From contig JAQQTI010000002.1 in assembly GCA_028561875.1 (NCBI GenBank), positions 238,105 to 302,104 on the forward strand: DNA of 64,000 nt, given 5' to 3'. Under the pieces are notes generated by a model. The model had not been told where the DNA came from and ran no database searches. It saw only the letters and a list, made by a program, of their open reading frames with translations. This document shows, piece after piece, positions 7,173 to 18,178 of the stretch; the stretch's first letter is position 1, and each line of letters begins with the position of its first letter. The position numbers and the translations under genes were made by a program. The stretch is from Methanomassiliicoccaceae archaeon COG_1. GTDB lineage: Archaea; Thermoplasmatota; Thermoplasmata; Methanomassiliicoccales; Methanomethylophilaceae.

Positions 7173-7245
7173 TGGGCCCGCCCGGATTTGAACCGGAGTC
7201 AATAGGTCCCGAACCTACAAGGATACCAAGCTACCCCACGGGCCC
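7173..7245 (-). tRNA. tRNA-Pro (anticodon CGG)
   Basis: Reading leftward from 7245: acceptor GGGCCCG pairs with CGGGCCC before discriminator A; anticodon stem GTAGG/CCTAT encloses loop TTCGGGA, giving CGG; T-arm TCCGG-TTCAAAT-CCGGG. All four arms fold and CCA is not encoded. An AT-rich TTTTTATCC upstream at about 7267-7276 serves as promoter. Its 3' end faces the integrase gene, making it the likely integration site. Confidence 0.93.
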
Positions 7246-7346
7246 AACATCGCAGGTCAGTCCGATTCAGGATAAAAAGTTTCCTTACAATCGGCGCGCA
7301 CCCTCGTCGCGCATAGCTTTGGCATGCGATGCCCGCCTTCCGGTTA

Positions 7347-9986
<2,640 letters not shown>

Positions 9987-10022
9987 GGAATCACTATGGG
10001 CGAGCGATATTCACGCCGTATT

Positions 10023-10037
10023 TAACTCTTAAATATC
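10023..10037 (-). promoter_or_regulatory. TATA box of acnA
   Basis: On the minus strand the sequence reads ATATTTAAGAGTTAAATACG, with two overlapping TATA-like boxes about 35-50 bases before the ATG of acnA. For the divergent PPK2 gene a weaker ATACTATTT lies near 10085-10093, about 30 bases before its ATG. Confidence 0.45.
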
Positions 10038-10120
10038 GCGCGGAACGGACGCGGCTGCCGGCCCCCGGGTTCAGAGGCACCGGGAATACTATTTCAACGA
10101 CGGGACGGATTCCCCCGCCC

Positions 10121-11512
10121 ATGCGCTCCCTCGTTTCCGATTCCCTCAAGGAGAGGCTCGAGGCCGCCCAGATGAAGCTCGCCTCCCGCGGCGTCCCGGT
10201 ACTGATCGTGTTCGAAGGCAACAGCGGGAGGGCGATCACCCGCGTCGTCAACGAGGTCAGCCGCTGCCTCGAGCCCATGGGCATCGCCTACCACCACTTC
10301 GACCCCGCGGAGATGCGCGGGACGAAAGGGATCGCCGCCATGCTCGCGGCCACTCCGGGCAAAGGGGACATCGCCCTGTACGACCGCTCCTGGTACTCCC
10401 GCATGATCTCCGAGTACAACCTCGACGAGGGGGACGGTGAGCGGTGGACCTAGCAGGCGGTGAGCTTCGAGAACTACCTGCAGGACAATGGCACCTTCCT
10501 GGTGAAGATCTGCCTCGAGGCCGCCCCGGGGGCGCTCGAACGTCTCGCCGACGAATACCGCCCCACCACCTCCCTGAACACCACGTACCTCTCGGTGGAC
10601 CACGTGGACCGCGTGAAGTACGCCGCCGTCATGGGGTGGCTGATGAGGAAGACGGAGTGCGCCTGCCCCTGGGACAGGGTGAGGATCGCCGGGCTGAAGC
10701 CCACCGTGGAGGAGACCGTGGGGGTTATCGCCAGGAGGCTCGAGGGTTGCGTCGAGAACGGCATCCCCCGGCCCGGGTGCGAGAGGGTCCGCGCGGAATA
10801 CCCCAACCCCCGCGAGGGGCTGGACCCGCACGAGAAGTCCAAGGGGCTCATCGACCGGGCGGGGAAGCTCGGCGAGGAGCTCGGGAGGCTGCAGATCCTG
10901 CTCGCCCTGAGCGGGAGGTCCCTCGTCTGCTGCTTCGAAGGATGGGACGCCGCCGGCAAGGGCGGGTGCATTAGGCACCTGTGCCACGCCCTCAACCCTC
11001 GGGGGTACAGAGTCGCGCAGGTGAAGCGGCCGACACCGGAGGCGTACGACCATACCTACCTGTGGAGGTTCGCGGGCATGCTCCCCGGCCCGGGGCGCAT
11101 CGCCGTATTCGACCGCTCCTGGTACGGCCGGATGATGGTGGAGCCCATCGAAGGGTTCTGCAGCGAGGAGGAGTACCAGCGCTCAGCGGCGGAGATAAAC
11201 GCCTTCGAGTCCATCCTCTCGGAGTCCGGATGCGTCGTCCTCAAGTTCTGGCTGGAGATCGACAAGGACACCCAGAAGGAGAGGTTCGAGGACCGCCAGA
11301 ACGACCCCCTGAAAAGCTGGAAGCTCACCGAGGAGGATTGGCGGAACCGCGGGAAGTGGGACGAGTACTCCGTGTACGTGGACAGGATGATCTCCGCCAC
11401 CAACACCCCCTGGGCGCCATGGGCCGTGATTCCCTCCGGCAGCAAAAAGCATGCGCAGGCCAAGGTTATGGAGGCCGTAGTCGAGGCCCTGAGGAAGGAG
11501 CTGGGGAATCGA
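10121..11512 (+). CDS. Two-domain PPK2 protein (polyphosphate:AMP phosphotransferase type) with internal TAG
   Basis: A tandem PPK2-fold protein that would transfer phosphate from polyphosphate to AMP. Domain 1 has a degraded P-loop ([10 protein letters not shown], residues 31-40) but keeps DRSWYSRM. Domain 2 has the intact Walker [12 protein letters not shown] (residues 272-282) and DRSWYGRM. Codon 111 is TAG (10451-10453) and the frame continues through the conserved helix with FENYL...G; the matching site in domain 2 is Ala, so an extra residue is tolerable. Pyrrolysine is the likely reading. The family ends near [12 protein letters not shown], exactly where CGA (11510-11512) occurs; the next canonical stop in frame is at 13343. 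Confidence 0.8.
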
Positions 11513-11531
11513 GATCTGGTACTGTATTTCG

Positions 11532-11550
11532 AACGTCAATCGACGTTTTT
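11532..11550. terminator. Palindrome plus T-run after PPK2, upstream of the HTH regulator
   Basis: AACGTC-AATC-GACGTT (11532-11547) is a perfect 6-bp inverted repeat followed by TTT. It lies 20 bases after the CGA end of the PPK2 gene and 15 bases before the TATA box of the regulator gene, so it could be a terminator, the regulator's operator, or both. Confidence 0.45.
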
Positions 11551-11563
11551 CAACTTCGACATG

Positions 11564-11571
11564 ATTATATA
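11564..11571 (+). promoter_or_regulatory. TATA box of the HTH-mevalonate operon
   Basis: GATTATATA lies about 25 bases before the ATG at 11595, so transcription should begin almost at the start codon (leaderless or very short leader). Confidence 0.6.
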
Positions 11572-11594
11572 CGGAACGCGCTTAGGCCTGGGCG

Positions 11595-12293
11595 ATGTCC
11601 GACGAGCTCAAGGAGAAGATCGCGGGCGAGATCGCCCTGTCCCCGGAACCGGGGAAGGCGATCCGCAAGTGGAGGGAGGAGTTCGGAATCTCCCAGTACG
11701 AGCTCGCGGACGCCATGGGCGTCTCCCACTCCGTCATCAGCGATTACGAGTCGGGGAGGAGGAAGTCCCCCGGCGTGGGGGTCGTCCGCAAGATGGTCGG
11801 CGCTTTCCTCAAGATAGACGACGACAACGGGTCCCCGGTGCAGAACCAGTACATGCCGAAGAGGAGGCTCAGCTGCATCCTTGCCATGGACGAGTTCCCG
11901 CAGGGCGTGGAGGAGGAGGACTTCGTCCGCGCCATCGCGGGGACGAACATCAACCCCGGGCAGATCGCCAAGAAGAGAATCTACGGGTACACCATAGTGG
12001 ACTCCCTCAAGGCGATCCTCACCCTCAGCTCGCAGGATTACCTACAGATCTACGGTTGGAGCATAGAAAGGGCCATCATCTTCACCGACGTCCACTACGG
12101 GCGTTCGCCGATGGTGGCCATCCGCGCCCACCCCCTGACCCCGGCCATGGTCGTGTACCAGAACCCGGACAACACCGACCCCCTCGCCATAAAGCTCGCC
12201 GAGCGCGAGGGGGTCCCCCTGGTCACCACCACGTACAGCGTGGAGGAGCTTGTGAAACACCTAACGGAACTGAAAGAAGGGCAGTCAGCATGA
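11595..12293 (+). CDS. XRE-family transcriptional regulator beside mevalonate genes
   Basis: A 232-residue protein with an XRE helix-turn-helix at residues 20-60 ([32 protein letters not shown]) and a C-terminal alpha/beta sensor-like domain of about 130 residues rich in hydrophobic strands. Related archaeal regulators sit immediately before HMG-CoA synthase, as here; it probably controls isoprenoid precursor synthesis and its own gene. The stop TGA overlaps the ATG of HMG-CoA synthase. Confidence 0.8.
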   Translation: MSDELKEKIAGEIALSPEPGKAIRKWREEFGISQYELADAMGVSHSVISDYESGRRKSPGVGVVRKMVGAFLKIDDDNGSPVQNQYMPKRRLSCILAMDEFPQGVEEEDFVRAIAGTNINPGQIAKKRIYGYTIVDSLKAILTLSSQDYLQIYGWSIERAIIFTDVHYGRSPMVAIRAHPLTPAMVVYQNPDNTDPLAIKLAEREGVPLVTTTYSVEELVKHLTELKEGQSA

Positions 12294-13345
12294 ATACGGG
12301 AATAGTCAGCTACGGGGCGTACGTCCCCAGATACAGAATCAAACCCGACGAGATCGGCCGGGTGTGGGGCGTCGACGGCGCCGCCATGGGCAAAGGTCTG
12401 ATGATATCGCAGAAATCTGTGCCGTCACCGGACGAGGACACCGTCACCATCGCCGTCGCGGCGGCGAGGGACATGATGGACAGGGTCCCCGGCGTGGACC
12501 CGAAGGATGTCGGAGCGGTGTACGTGGGGTCGGAGTCCCATCCCTACGCCGTAAAACCCACGTCCTCCATCGTCGCAGAGGCCATCGGGGCCACCCCGGC
12601 GATGACCGCCGCCGATCTCGAGTTCGCCTGCAAGGCGGGGACCGCCGGCCTGCAGGCCTGCCTCGGCCTCGTCGGGTCAGGGATGATAAGGTACGGCGTG
12701 GCCATCGGGGCCGACACCTCGCAGGGTGCCCCGGGGGACGCCCTCGAGTACTCGGCCGCCGCAGGGGGTGCGGCCTACCTTATCGGAAAGGAGGGCGTGA
12801 TAGCGGAGATCAACAAGACGCTCAGCTTCACCACCGACACCCCCGACTTCTGGAGGAGGGAGGGCATGATGTACCCCGTGCACGGCGGGAGGTTCTCCGG
12901 CCAGCCGGCGTACTTCCGCCACATCACGAGCGCCGCGAAGATGATGCTCGAGGCCATGGGGACCAAGCCGGAGGATTACAACCACGCGGTATTCCACCAG
13001 CCCAACGGAAAGTTCCCCACGAGGGTCGCGAAACAGCTCGGGTTCGCCCCCGAGCAGATCTCCCGGGGCCTGCTCACGCCGCAGATCGGCAACTGCTACA
13101 GCGGCGCGGTGCCGCTCGGCCTCGCCCACGTCCTCGACGCCGCCCAGCCCGGCGAGAGGATCTTCGTCGTCTCGTACGGCTCGGGCGCGGGGAGCGACGC
13201 CTTCGACATCACCGTCACCGACGCCATGAAGGATTACAGGAGGGGGAACGCGCCGATGCTTGACAGCCTCCTCGCGGACCCGCTGTACATCGACTACGCG
13301 ATCTACGCGAAATACAAGGACATCATCAAGATGCCGGAGGAATGA
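12290..13345 (+). CDS. Hydroxymethylglutaryl-CoA synthase (archaeal)
   Basis: A 351-residue thiolase-superfamily enzyme that condenses acetyl-CoA with acetoacetyl-CoA to HMG-CoA, feeding archaeal lipid synthesis. The catalytic Cys is residue 114 in [32 protein letters not shown] carries the active-site His. N-terminal [11 protein letters not shown] is the usual archaeal start. It overlaps the regulator gene upstream and is followed by thiolase and DUF35 protein, the archaeal three-gene arrangement. Confidence 0.95.
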   Translation: MNTGIVSYGAYVPRYRIKPDEIGRVWGVDGAAMGKGLMISQKSVPSPDEDTVTIAVAAARDMMDRVPGVDPKDVGAVYVGSESHPYAVKPTSSIVAEAIGATPAMTAADLEFACKAGTAGLQACLGLVGSGMIRYGVAIGADTSQGAPGDALEYSAAAGGAAYLIGKEGVIAEINKTLSFTTDTPDFWRREGMMYPVHGGRFSGQPAYFRHITSAAKMMLEAMGTKPEDYNHAVFHQPNGKFPTRVAKQLGFAPEQISRGLLTPQIGNCYSGAVPLGLAHVLDAAQPGERIFVVSYGSGAGSDAFDITVTDAMKDYRRGNAPMLDSLLADPLYIDYAIYAKYKDIIKMPEE

Positions 13346-13347
13346 GG

Positions 13348-14517
13348 ATGAGGGAAGTAGCAGTCATAGGGGCAGGCTCCACCAAGTTCGGTGAGCTTTG
13401 GGACAAGTCGTTCAGGGCCCTCGGCATCGAGGCGGGCGCGAAGGCACTCAGCGACGCCAATCTCGGCGGGAGGGAGGTGGACGCCCTCTACATCGGCAAC
13501 ATGTCCGCCGGGCGCTTCATCAACCAGCAGCACATCGACGCGCTCATCGCCGACTACACAGGGTTTGCCAACAAGCACGTCCCCGCCACGAGGATCGAGG
13601 CGGGAGGGGCTTCCGGCGGCGTGGCCTTCAGACAGGGGGTCATGGCTGTCGCCTCGGGCATGCACGACGTCGTCGTGGTCGGCGCGGCCGAGAAAGAGAC
13701 CGATATGGACGACTCCTCGATCAGCGAGGTGCTCAGCGCCACCGCCGATGCGGAGTGGGAGGCGGGCATGGGGCTCACCATGCCCTCGCTCTACGCCATG
13801 CTCGGCAGGAGGATGGTTCACGAGGGCCTCTGCACCCGCGAGGAGATCGCCGCCTGCGCGGTGAACTCCCACCACCACGGCACGAAGAATCCCGACGCGC
13901 AGTTCCGCAGCGAGATCACCGTCGACACCATCCTCAAGGCGGAGCCGGTCGCCGAACCCCTCACCGTGTTCGACGGCGCCCCCATCTCCGACGGGGCGTG
14001 CGCAGTCATCCTCTGCCCCCTCGACAAGGCGAAGGAGTACACCGACACTTACGCGAAGGTCTCCGCCGCCGAGCAGGCGAGCGACACTCTCGCCATGTTC
14101 CAGAGGAGGTCCAGCATCACCTTCGAGGCTACCAAGGTGGCCGCCCGGCGCGCCTACGAGACCGCGGGCATAAATCCCTCTGACATCGACGTTGCGGAGG
14201 TCCACGACGAGCAGACCGTCGGCGGGATCATGGCCCTGCAGGACCTCGGGCTATACCCCGTCGGCAAGGCGGGGAGGGCGTTCCTCGACGGAGACACCTA
14301 CTTCGACGCCGGCAGGATAGCCGTCAACACCGACGGCGGCCTGAAGGCGAAGGGGTACCCGATCGGCGCGACCGGCGTTTCGCAGATTGTAGAGATATTC
14401 AAACAGCTCACCAACCAGGCGGAAGACCGGCAGGTCAAGGACGCCAGGTATGGGCTCGCCCAGTCCGTCGGCGGCACCGGCTCTGCGGTCACCGTCTCCA
14501 TCCTGGAGGCGATCTGA
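13348..14517 (+). CDS. Acetyl-CoA acetyltransferase (archaeal thiolase)
   Basis: About 389 residues, supplying acetoacetyl-CoA to the neighbouring HMG-CoA synthase. EAGGASGGVAFRQG contains the shortened archaeal nucleophile region; NSHHHGTKNP and the C-terminal GGTGSAVTVS match the family. ATG 13348 is preferred because GGAGG at 13336-13340 is seven bases away; ATG 13342 overlaps the upstream stop. Archaeal HMG-CoA synthase and thiolase form a complex bridged by the DUF35 protein encoded next. Its stop and the next start read TGATG. Confidence 0.93.
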   Translation: MREVAVIGAGSTKFGELWDKSFRALGIEAGAKALSDANLGGREVDALYIGNMSAGRFINQQHIDALIADYTGFANKHVPATRIEAGGASGGVAFRQGVMAVASGMHDVVVVGAAEKETDMDDSSISEVLSATADAEWEAGMGLTMPSLYAMLGRRMVHEGLCTREEIAACAVNSHHHGTKNPDAQFRSEITVDTILKAEPVAEPLTVFDGAPISDGACAVILCPLDKAKEYTDTYAKVSAAEQASDTLAMFQRRSSITFEATKVAARRAYETAGINPSDIDVAEVHDEQTVGGIMALQDLGLYPVGKAGRAFLDGDTYFDAGRIAVNTDGGLKAKGYPIGATGVSQIVEIFKQLTNQAEDRQVKDARYGLAQSVGGTGSAVTVSILEAI

Positions 14518-14924
14518 TGGCGATGGTGGTCGCGAGGGAGTGGAGGGAGATTCCCGGGCGCTACAACCTCATCGGGACCAAGTGCGGGTGCTGCGGGAGG
14601 ATATTCTTCCCTAGCAGAGCGTTCTGCCCCGACTGCAGACGCGCGAGCATCGGGAAGATGGAGGAGTTCCCGCTCAACAGGAGGGGCAGGATATACTCCT
14701 ACACGGTGATCCACGGGTCGGAGGGCTTCAACGCCCGCATGACCCCCTACGCCGTGGCGATGGTCCTCAACGACGACGGTGTGATGCTCGAGGCGCAGCT
14801 CGTGGACGTCGACCTCTCGAAGATAGAGATCGGCATGAGGGTACGCGCCGTGCTCCGCAAGCTCGACGAGGACGGCGACGCGGGCGTCATTCACTACGGA
14901 TTCAAGTTCGTCCCCGACGAGTGA
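14517..14924 (+). CDS. DUF35 OB-fold zinc-ribbon protein (thiolase/HMG-CoA synthase bridge)
   Basis: A 135-residue protein with a rubredoxin-like zinc ribbon (CGCCGR at about residue 24 and CPDCRR at about 38) followed by an OB fold. In archaea this partner holds thiolase and HMG-CoA synthase together and shares a CoA channel. The start overlaps the thiolase stop by one base (TGATG). Ends at TGA. Confidence 0.9.
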   Translation: MAMVVAREWREIPGRYNLIGTKCGCCGRIFFPSRAFCPDCRRASIGKMEEFPLNRRGRIYSYTVIHGSEGFNARMTPYAVAMVLNDDGVMLEAQLVDVDLSKIEIGMRVRAVLRKLDEDGDAGVIHYGFKFVPDE

Positions 14925-14937
14925 AAAAAAACGTCTT

Positions 14938-14957
14938 CCCCCGCCGAGGGGCGGGGG
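14938..14957 (+). terminator. Strong hairpin after the mevalonate operon
   Basis: CCCCCGCC (14938-14945) and GGCGGGGG (14950-14957) form a perfect 8-bp stem with a four-base loop, 14 bases after the DUF35 stop. No T-run follows. The remaining bases to 15040 hold no gene I can see. Confidence 0.45.
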
Positions 14958-15040
14958 CAGCGACGAGTGAAATGAGGATTGCCTCCCCGCAGGGCTACAG
15001 ACCGAGAAAGAAAATCGTGCACGGCGGGGAGGATGGCAGC

Positions 15041-15214
15041 TCATTCTCCCTTGCCCTGGACCATCGACTCGAGCGCCTTGGCCATCTCGAGTACGAGAGG
15101 AGCCAGCACGTTCAGCTTGTCTTCTGCACCGAGCTTCGTGAATGACGGCTCTGAAGCGGGGTCGAAAAGTTCTTCCATCATGTCGATAGCCTTGGTAAGG
15201 TTTGAGCTTGCCAT
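15041..15214 (-). CDS. Small acidic helical protein (57 aa)
   Basis: A 57-residue protein of two probable helices (TKAIDMMEELF and EDKLNVLAPLVLEMAKALE), family unknown. ATG 15214 lies about 25 bases from a TATA box at 15233-15243, implying a leaderless transcript. It follows Cgi121 on the same strand but has its own promoter. Ends at TGA. Confidence 0.6.
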   Translation of the reverse strand: MASSNLTKAIDMMEELFDPASEPSFTKLGAEDKLNVLAPLVLEMAKALESMVQGKGE

Positions 15215-15232
15215 AGTTGATGGAATATACGT

Positions 15233-15243
15233 CCAATATATAA
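15233..15243 (-). promoter_or_regulatory. TATA box of the 57-aa gene
   Basis: Minus-strand ATTATATATT sits 20-30 bases before ATG 15214. It would lie inside the Cgi121 frame if that gene did not end at CGA 15280-15282. Confidence 0.6.
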
Positions 15244-15279
15244 TTGTCCTTTCGAAGTTGGACGGATGGGCGCCGTTAG

Positions 15280-15747
15280 TCGCTGTTTCATAAGATCGAC
15301 CATGGCTAGCTGCTCGAGCACGGCCTCCTCCGGAAGGATCCCGCAGAACATCTCGGCCCCGAGGGCCTCCGCCTTCGCGGGCGACGCTTCGCAGAGGGCG
15401 TCGTCCCTCTCCGCCCCCAGTTCCCCGAGGCGCAGATCGCCCTCGACGCCGATGACGACGGCTACCACTGCGTGCGAGCCCTCCGGCGGCCTCATCTTCC
15501 GCAGCGCCCGGCCGATCTGCCTTTCGCACGCGGCGTAGAGGATGACCTCAGTGAGCAACGTCTTCGAGCGGTTGGTCCCCTCTGCGAACGCCCTTTCGGC
15601 GTGCATCACGGCGGAGCGGACGTGGTCTTTCCCGCATACCTTGGCCGGGTCAAGGAGCGCCACGCCTCCCCCCGCGTCGGAGAAGTGCCTAATAGCTTCG
15701 TCGAAGGTGAAATCCCCCCTCAGCCCGACCACCTGCACGCCCGTCAT
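15280..15747 (-). CDS. cgi121: KEOPS complex subunit Cgi121
   Basis: A 155-residue protein matching Cgi121, which binds the 3' CCA end of tRNA for the t6A-making KEOPS complex. The family helix is visible as AVMHAERAFAEGTNRSKTLL, then LLTEVILYAACERQIGRALRKM. The fold ends near LAMVDLMKQ, where CGA (15280-15282) stands; the next canonical stop would be at 15178, inside the neighbouring gene. Start ATG 15747. Another KEOPS subunit, Pcc1, is at 36914. Confidence 0.85.
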
Positions 15748-15767
15748 CGGAACGCGGTATGGGCCCG

Positions 15768-15779
15768 CCCGTATAAATC
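15768..15779 (+). promoter_or_regulatory. TATA box of the thrB-thrC operon
   Basis: CGTATAAATC lies about 30 bases before ATG 15811 and 50 before ATG 15832. Cgi121 reads the other way, so the 85-base gap serves both units. Confidence 0.5.
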
Positions 15780-15831
15780 GGAGCGTGAAAGCTTTAAGAG
15801 CAACACGGGCATGAGGAAGCGGGTAAGACCA

Positions 15832-16764
15832 ATGAGCGACGAATGGGTGAGGGTGGCCGCCCCCGCGACGACATCCAATATCGGGGCGGGCTTCGACGTG
15901 TTCGGGCTCGCCATCCGCGAGCCGTACGACATCGTAGAGGGCAGGAAGATCGAGTCCGGCCTGGTCATCGACAGCATCGAAGGTCCGGGCGCCGACTCCA
16001 TCGCGAATGACCCTGCCAGGAACTCCGTCACCATCGCCGCCGCCGAGGTTCTGAAACGCTGCGGTGCGGACTTCGGCCTCGAAATCAGGATCAAAAAGGG
16101 CATCCGCCCGTGCAGCGGCATCGGCTCCTCCGGGGCCTCCGCCGCCGGCGGCGCCTACCTCGCCAACCTCGTGTGCGGAGAGAGGCTCTCCCTCAGCGAG
16201 GTCATCCTCTGCGCCGCCAGGGCGGAGGGCTTCACCTCCGGGAGCATCCACGCCGACAACGTTGCGCCCTGCATCCTCGGAGGATTCACCATCATACGCT
16301 CGTACGAACCCTTCGAGGTACTGAGGATAGAGCCTCCCGCGGACCTCGGCCTGGTGATGGCCCTCCCCGACGTGATGGTCGCCACCGCCGAGGCCCGGAA
16401 GGTGCTACCCCAGGAGGTCCCCGTCAAGGACCTGGTGTATCATGTCGGGCACGCCTCGTCCCTCGTCTATGCGATGATGGCCGGCGACCTCCCCCTCATC
16501 GGCAGGGCGGTCGGGGACGTCGTCTTCGAACCCGCGCGTAAGGGCCTCGTGCCCCACCTCGCGGAGGCGGAGAGGGCGGCTATGAACCATGGCGCGATAG
16601 TCTCCTTCCTCGGAGGCTCCGGACCCTGCGTGGTATCGTTCTACGACAAGAGTACCCACCAGGGCGAGGTGATAGCCGAGAGCGTGAAAAGAGTCTTCAC
16701 GGAGAACAGGATCGGCTGCGACACCTGGGTCACCGGGTGCGGGGCCGGCTGCAGGAGGTTATGA
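15832..16764 (+). CDS. thrB: Homoserine kinase
   Basis: A 310-residue GHMP-family kinase that phosphorylates homoserine in threonine synthesis. The N-terminal VRVAAPATTSNIGAGFDVFG, the phosphate-binding GIRPCSGIGSSGASAAGG and the C-terminal GGSGPCVVSF motif are all present. Start ATG 15832 gives the family N terminus; ATG 15811 would add seven residues. Stop TGA overlaps the start region of threonine synthase, the next enzyme. Confidence 0.93.
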   Translation: MSDEWVRVAAPATTSNIGAGFDVFGLAIREPYDIVEGRKIESGLVIDSIEGPGADSIANDPARNSVTIAAAEVLKRCGADFGLEIRIKKGIRPCSGIGSSGASAAGGAYLANLVCGERLSLSEVILCAARAEGFTSGSIHADNVAPCILGGFTIIRSYEPFEVLRIEPPADLGLVMALPDVMVATAEARKVLPQEVPVKDLVYHVGHASSLVYAMMAGDLPLIGRAVGDVVFEPARKGLVPHLAEAERAAMNHGAIVSFLGGSGPCVVSFYDKSTHQGEVIAESVKRVFTENRIGCDTWVTGCGAGCRRL

Positions 16765-16766
16765 AC

Positions 16767-17984
16767 ATGGCTAACCACAAGGTAGTTTGCTGGGAGTGCG
16801 GGGCCGAGGTCAGCGACCCGTACGTGTATCTCTGTCCGCGGTGCGGGGGCCTACTGACCGTGAAGATGGACCTCTGCGAGGTCGCCGACATGAGCCCCGA
16901 GGACCTCCGTAGCGCGCCGCTCGGCGTGTGGAGGTACGCCCCCTTCATGCCGGTCGGCCCCGCGCACAGGGTCTCCATACAGGAGGGTGGGACGCCCCTC
17001 TACAGAACCGACGCCGTCTCCCAGGAGGTCGGCGTGAAGGAATCCTACGTAAAGTTCGAGGGGCTCAACCCCACGGGCTCCTTCAAGGACCGCGGCATGA
17101 CCGTCGGCGTCTCCTACGCCAGGGAGCTGGGGGCGAAGGTCGTGGGCTGCGCCTCGACCGGCAACACCTCCGCCTCCCTAGCCGCGTACGCCTCTAAGGC
17201 GGGCATCAAGTGCGCCGTGTTCCTCCCCTCCGGCAAGGTCGCCATGGGGAAACTCGCGCAGGCGCTGTTCTTCGGGGCGAAGGTCCTGAGCGTCGACGGC
17301 AACTTCGACGACGCCCTCGCCCTGGCGAGGAGGATGGCCGAGGAGAGGAAGATCTACCTCCTCAACTCCATCAACCCCTACCGCCCGGAGGGACAGAAGT
17401 CCGTGCTGTTCGAAATCATGGACCAGCTCATGTACGACGTGCCCGACAGGATCATCCTCCCCGTGGGGAACGCCGCCAACATCTGGGCGGTGTACAAGGC
17501 CTGCATGGAGCTCAAGGAGGTAGGGTGGATCGACAAGGTCCCCATGCTCACCGGCATCCAGGCCGCAGGGGCGGCGCCAGTCGCGGGCGCCTTCGCCGCG
17601 GGATCGAAGGACTTCCTCCCCGAACCCAACCCCGAGACCGTCGCCACCGCGATCAGGATAGGCAACCCCGTGTCCGGGAAGAAGGCCCTGCACGCAATCT
17701 ACGACACCAAGGGCTATGCGGAGACCGTCACCGATGCGGAGATCATCGCCGCCCAATCCCTGCTCGGCAGGAAGGAGGGCGTGTGCGTCGAGCCCGCGTC
17801 CGCCGCCTCCGTCGCCGGGCTGAAGAAGCTCAGGGGATCGGGCGTCATCGCAAAGGACGAGCGCGTGGTTTGCATCTGCACCGGCAACGGCCTCAAGGAC
17901 CCCGACACGATAATCGCTAACGCCCCCAGGCCGATCCCCTGCGGGAACTCGGTGGCGGACGTCGAGAGGATTCTCTCGGAACGA
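16767..17984 (+). CDS. thrC: Threonine synthase
   Basis: A PLP enzyme converting O-phosphohomoserine to threonine, encoded directly after its supplier thrB. An N-terminal zinc-ribbon-like CWECG/CPRCG precedes the fold-type II domain; the PLP lysine is in NPTGSFKDRGM and the phosphate loop in STGNTSASLAA. ATG 16767 sits eight bases after GCAGGAGGT. The protein ends at NSVADVERILSE followed by CGA (17982-17984); a TGA follows 12 codons later at 18021. Confidence 0.92.
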
Positions 17985-18178
17985 GACCGGCACCGGGAGA
18001 ACCCAGCCGATTGTTTTCCGTGAGGGCCCGGGGAGGAGGCCCCTGTAGCTCGGGCTCCCGTGAGGGGTATCACCAGCCTTGCGGACGTCGTCGCGACGAG
18101 GGGATTCCGATTGCCTCCGGGTCCGTACGCGACGTTCGAATCTCGTCTGCCTGGAGTGGCGGAACGGGCGGGGCCAGT
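17985..18178. other. Convergent intergenic region with several hairpins
   Basis: With CGA as stop, 194 bases separate thrC and the helicase gene. They hold GTGA-GGGGTA-TCAC (18060-18073), the 12-base palindrome TCGTCGCGACGA (18088-18099) and GACG-TTCGAATCT-CGTC (18131-18147). Some pieces look tRNA-like, but I could not find matching acceptor or T stems. Likely terminators for both genes, or a structured RNA. Confidence 0.35.

Noticed and set aside
10121..11512. PPK2 gene as a pseudogene (internal TAG and no normal stop)
   Set aside because: All catalytic motifs of domain 2 are intact, no frameshift is present, and both oddities (TAG as sense, CGA at the end) recur in other genes of the window.
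10460..13345. A single 961-codon frame joining the PPK2 second domain to HMG-CoA synthase
   Set aside because: The middle 260 codons are out of frame with the XRE regulator gene, which has its own promoter, start and conserved HTH. The joining results from the PPK2 gene ending in CGA rather than a canonical stop.
17985..18178. A tRNA gene between thrC and Hel308
   Set aside because: D-loop-like and T-loop-like strings exist, but no 7-bp acceptor or 5-bp T stem could be paired on either strand, with or without an intron.
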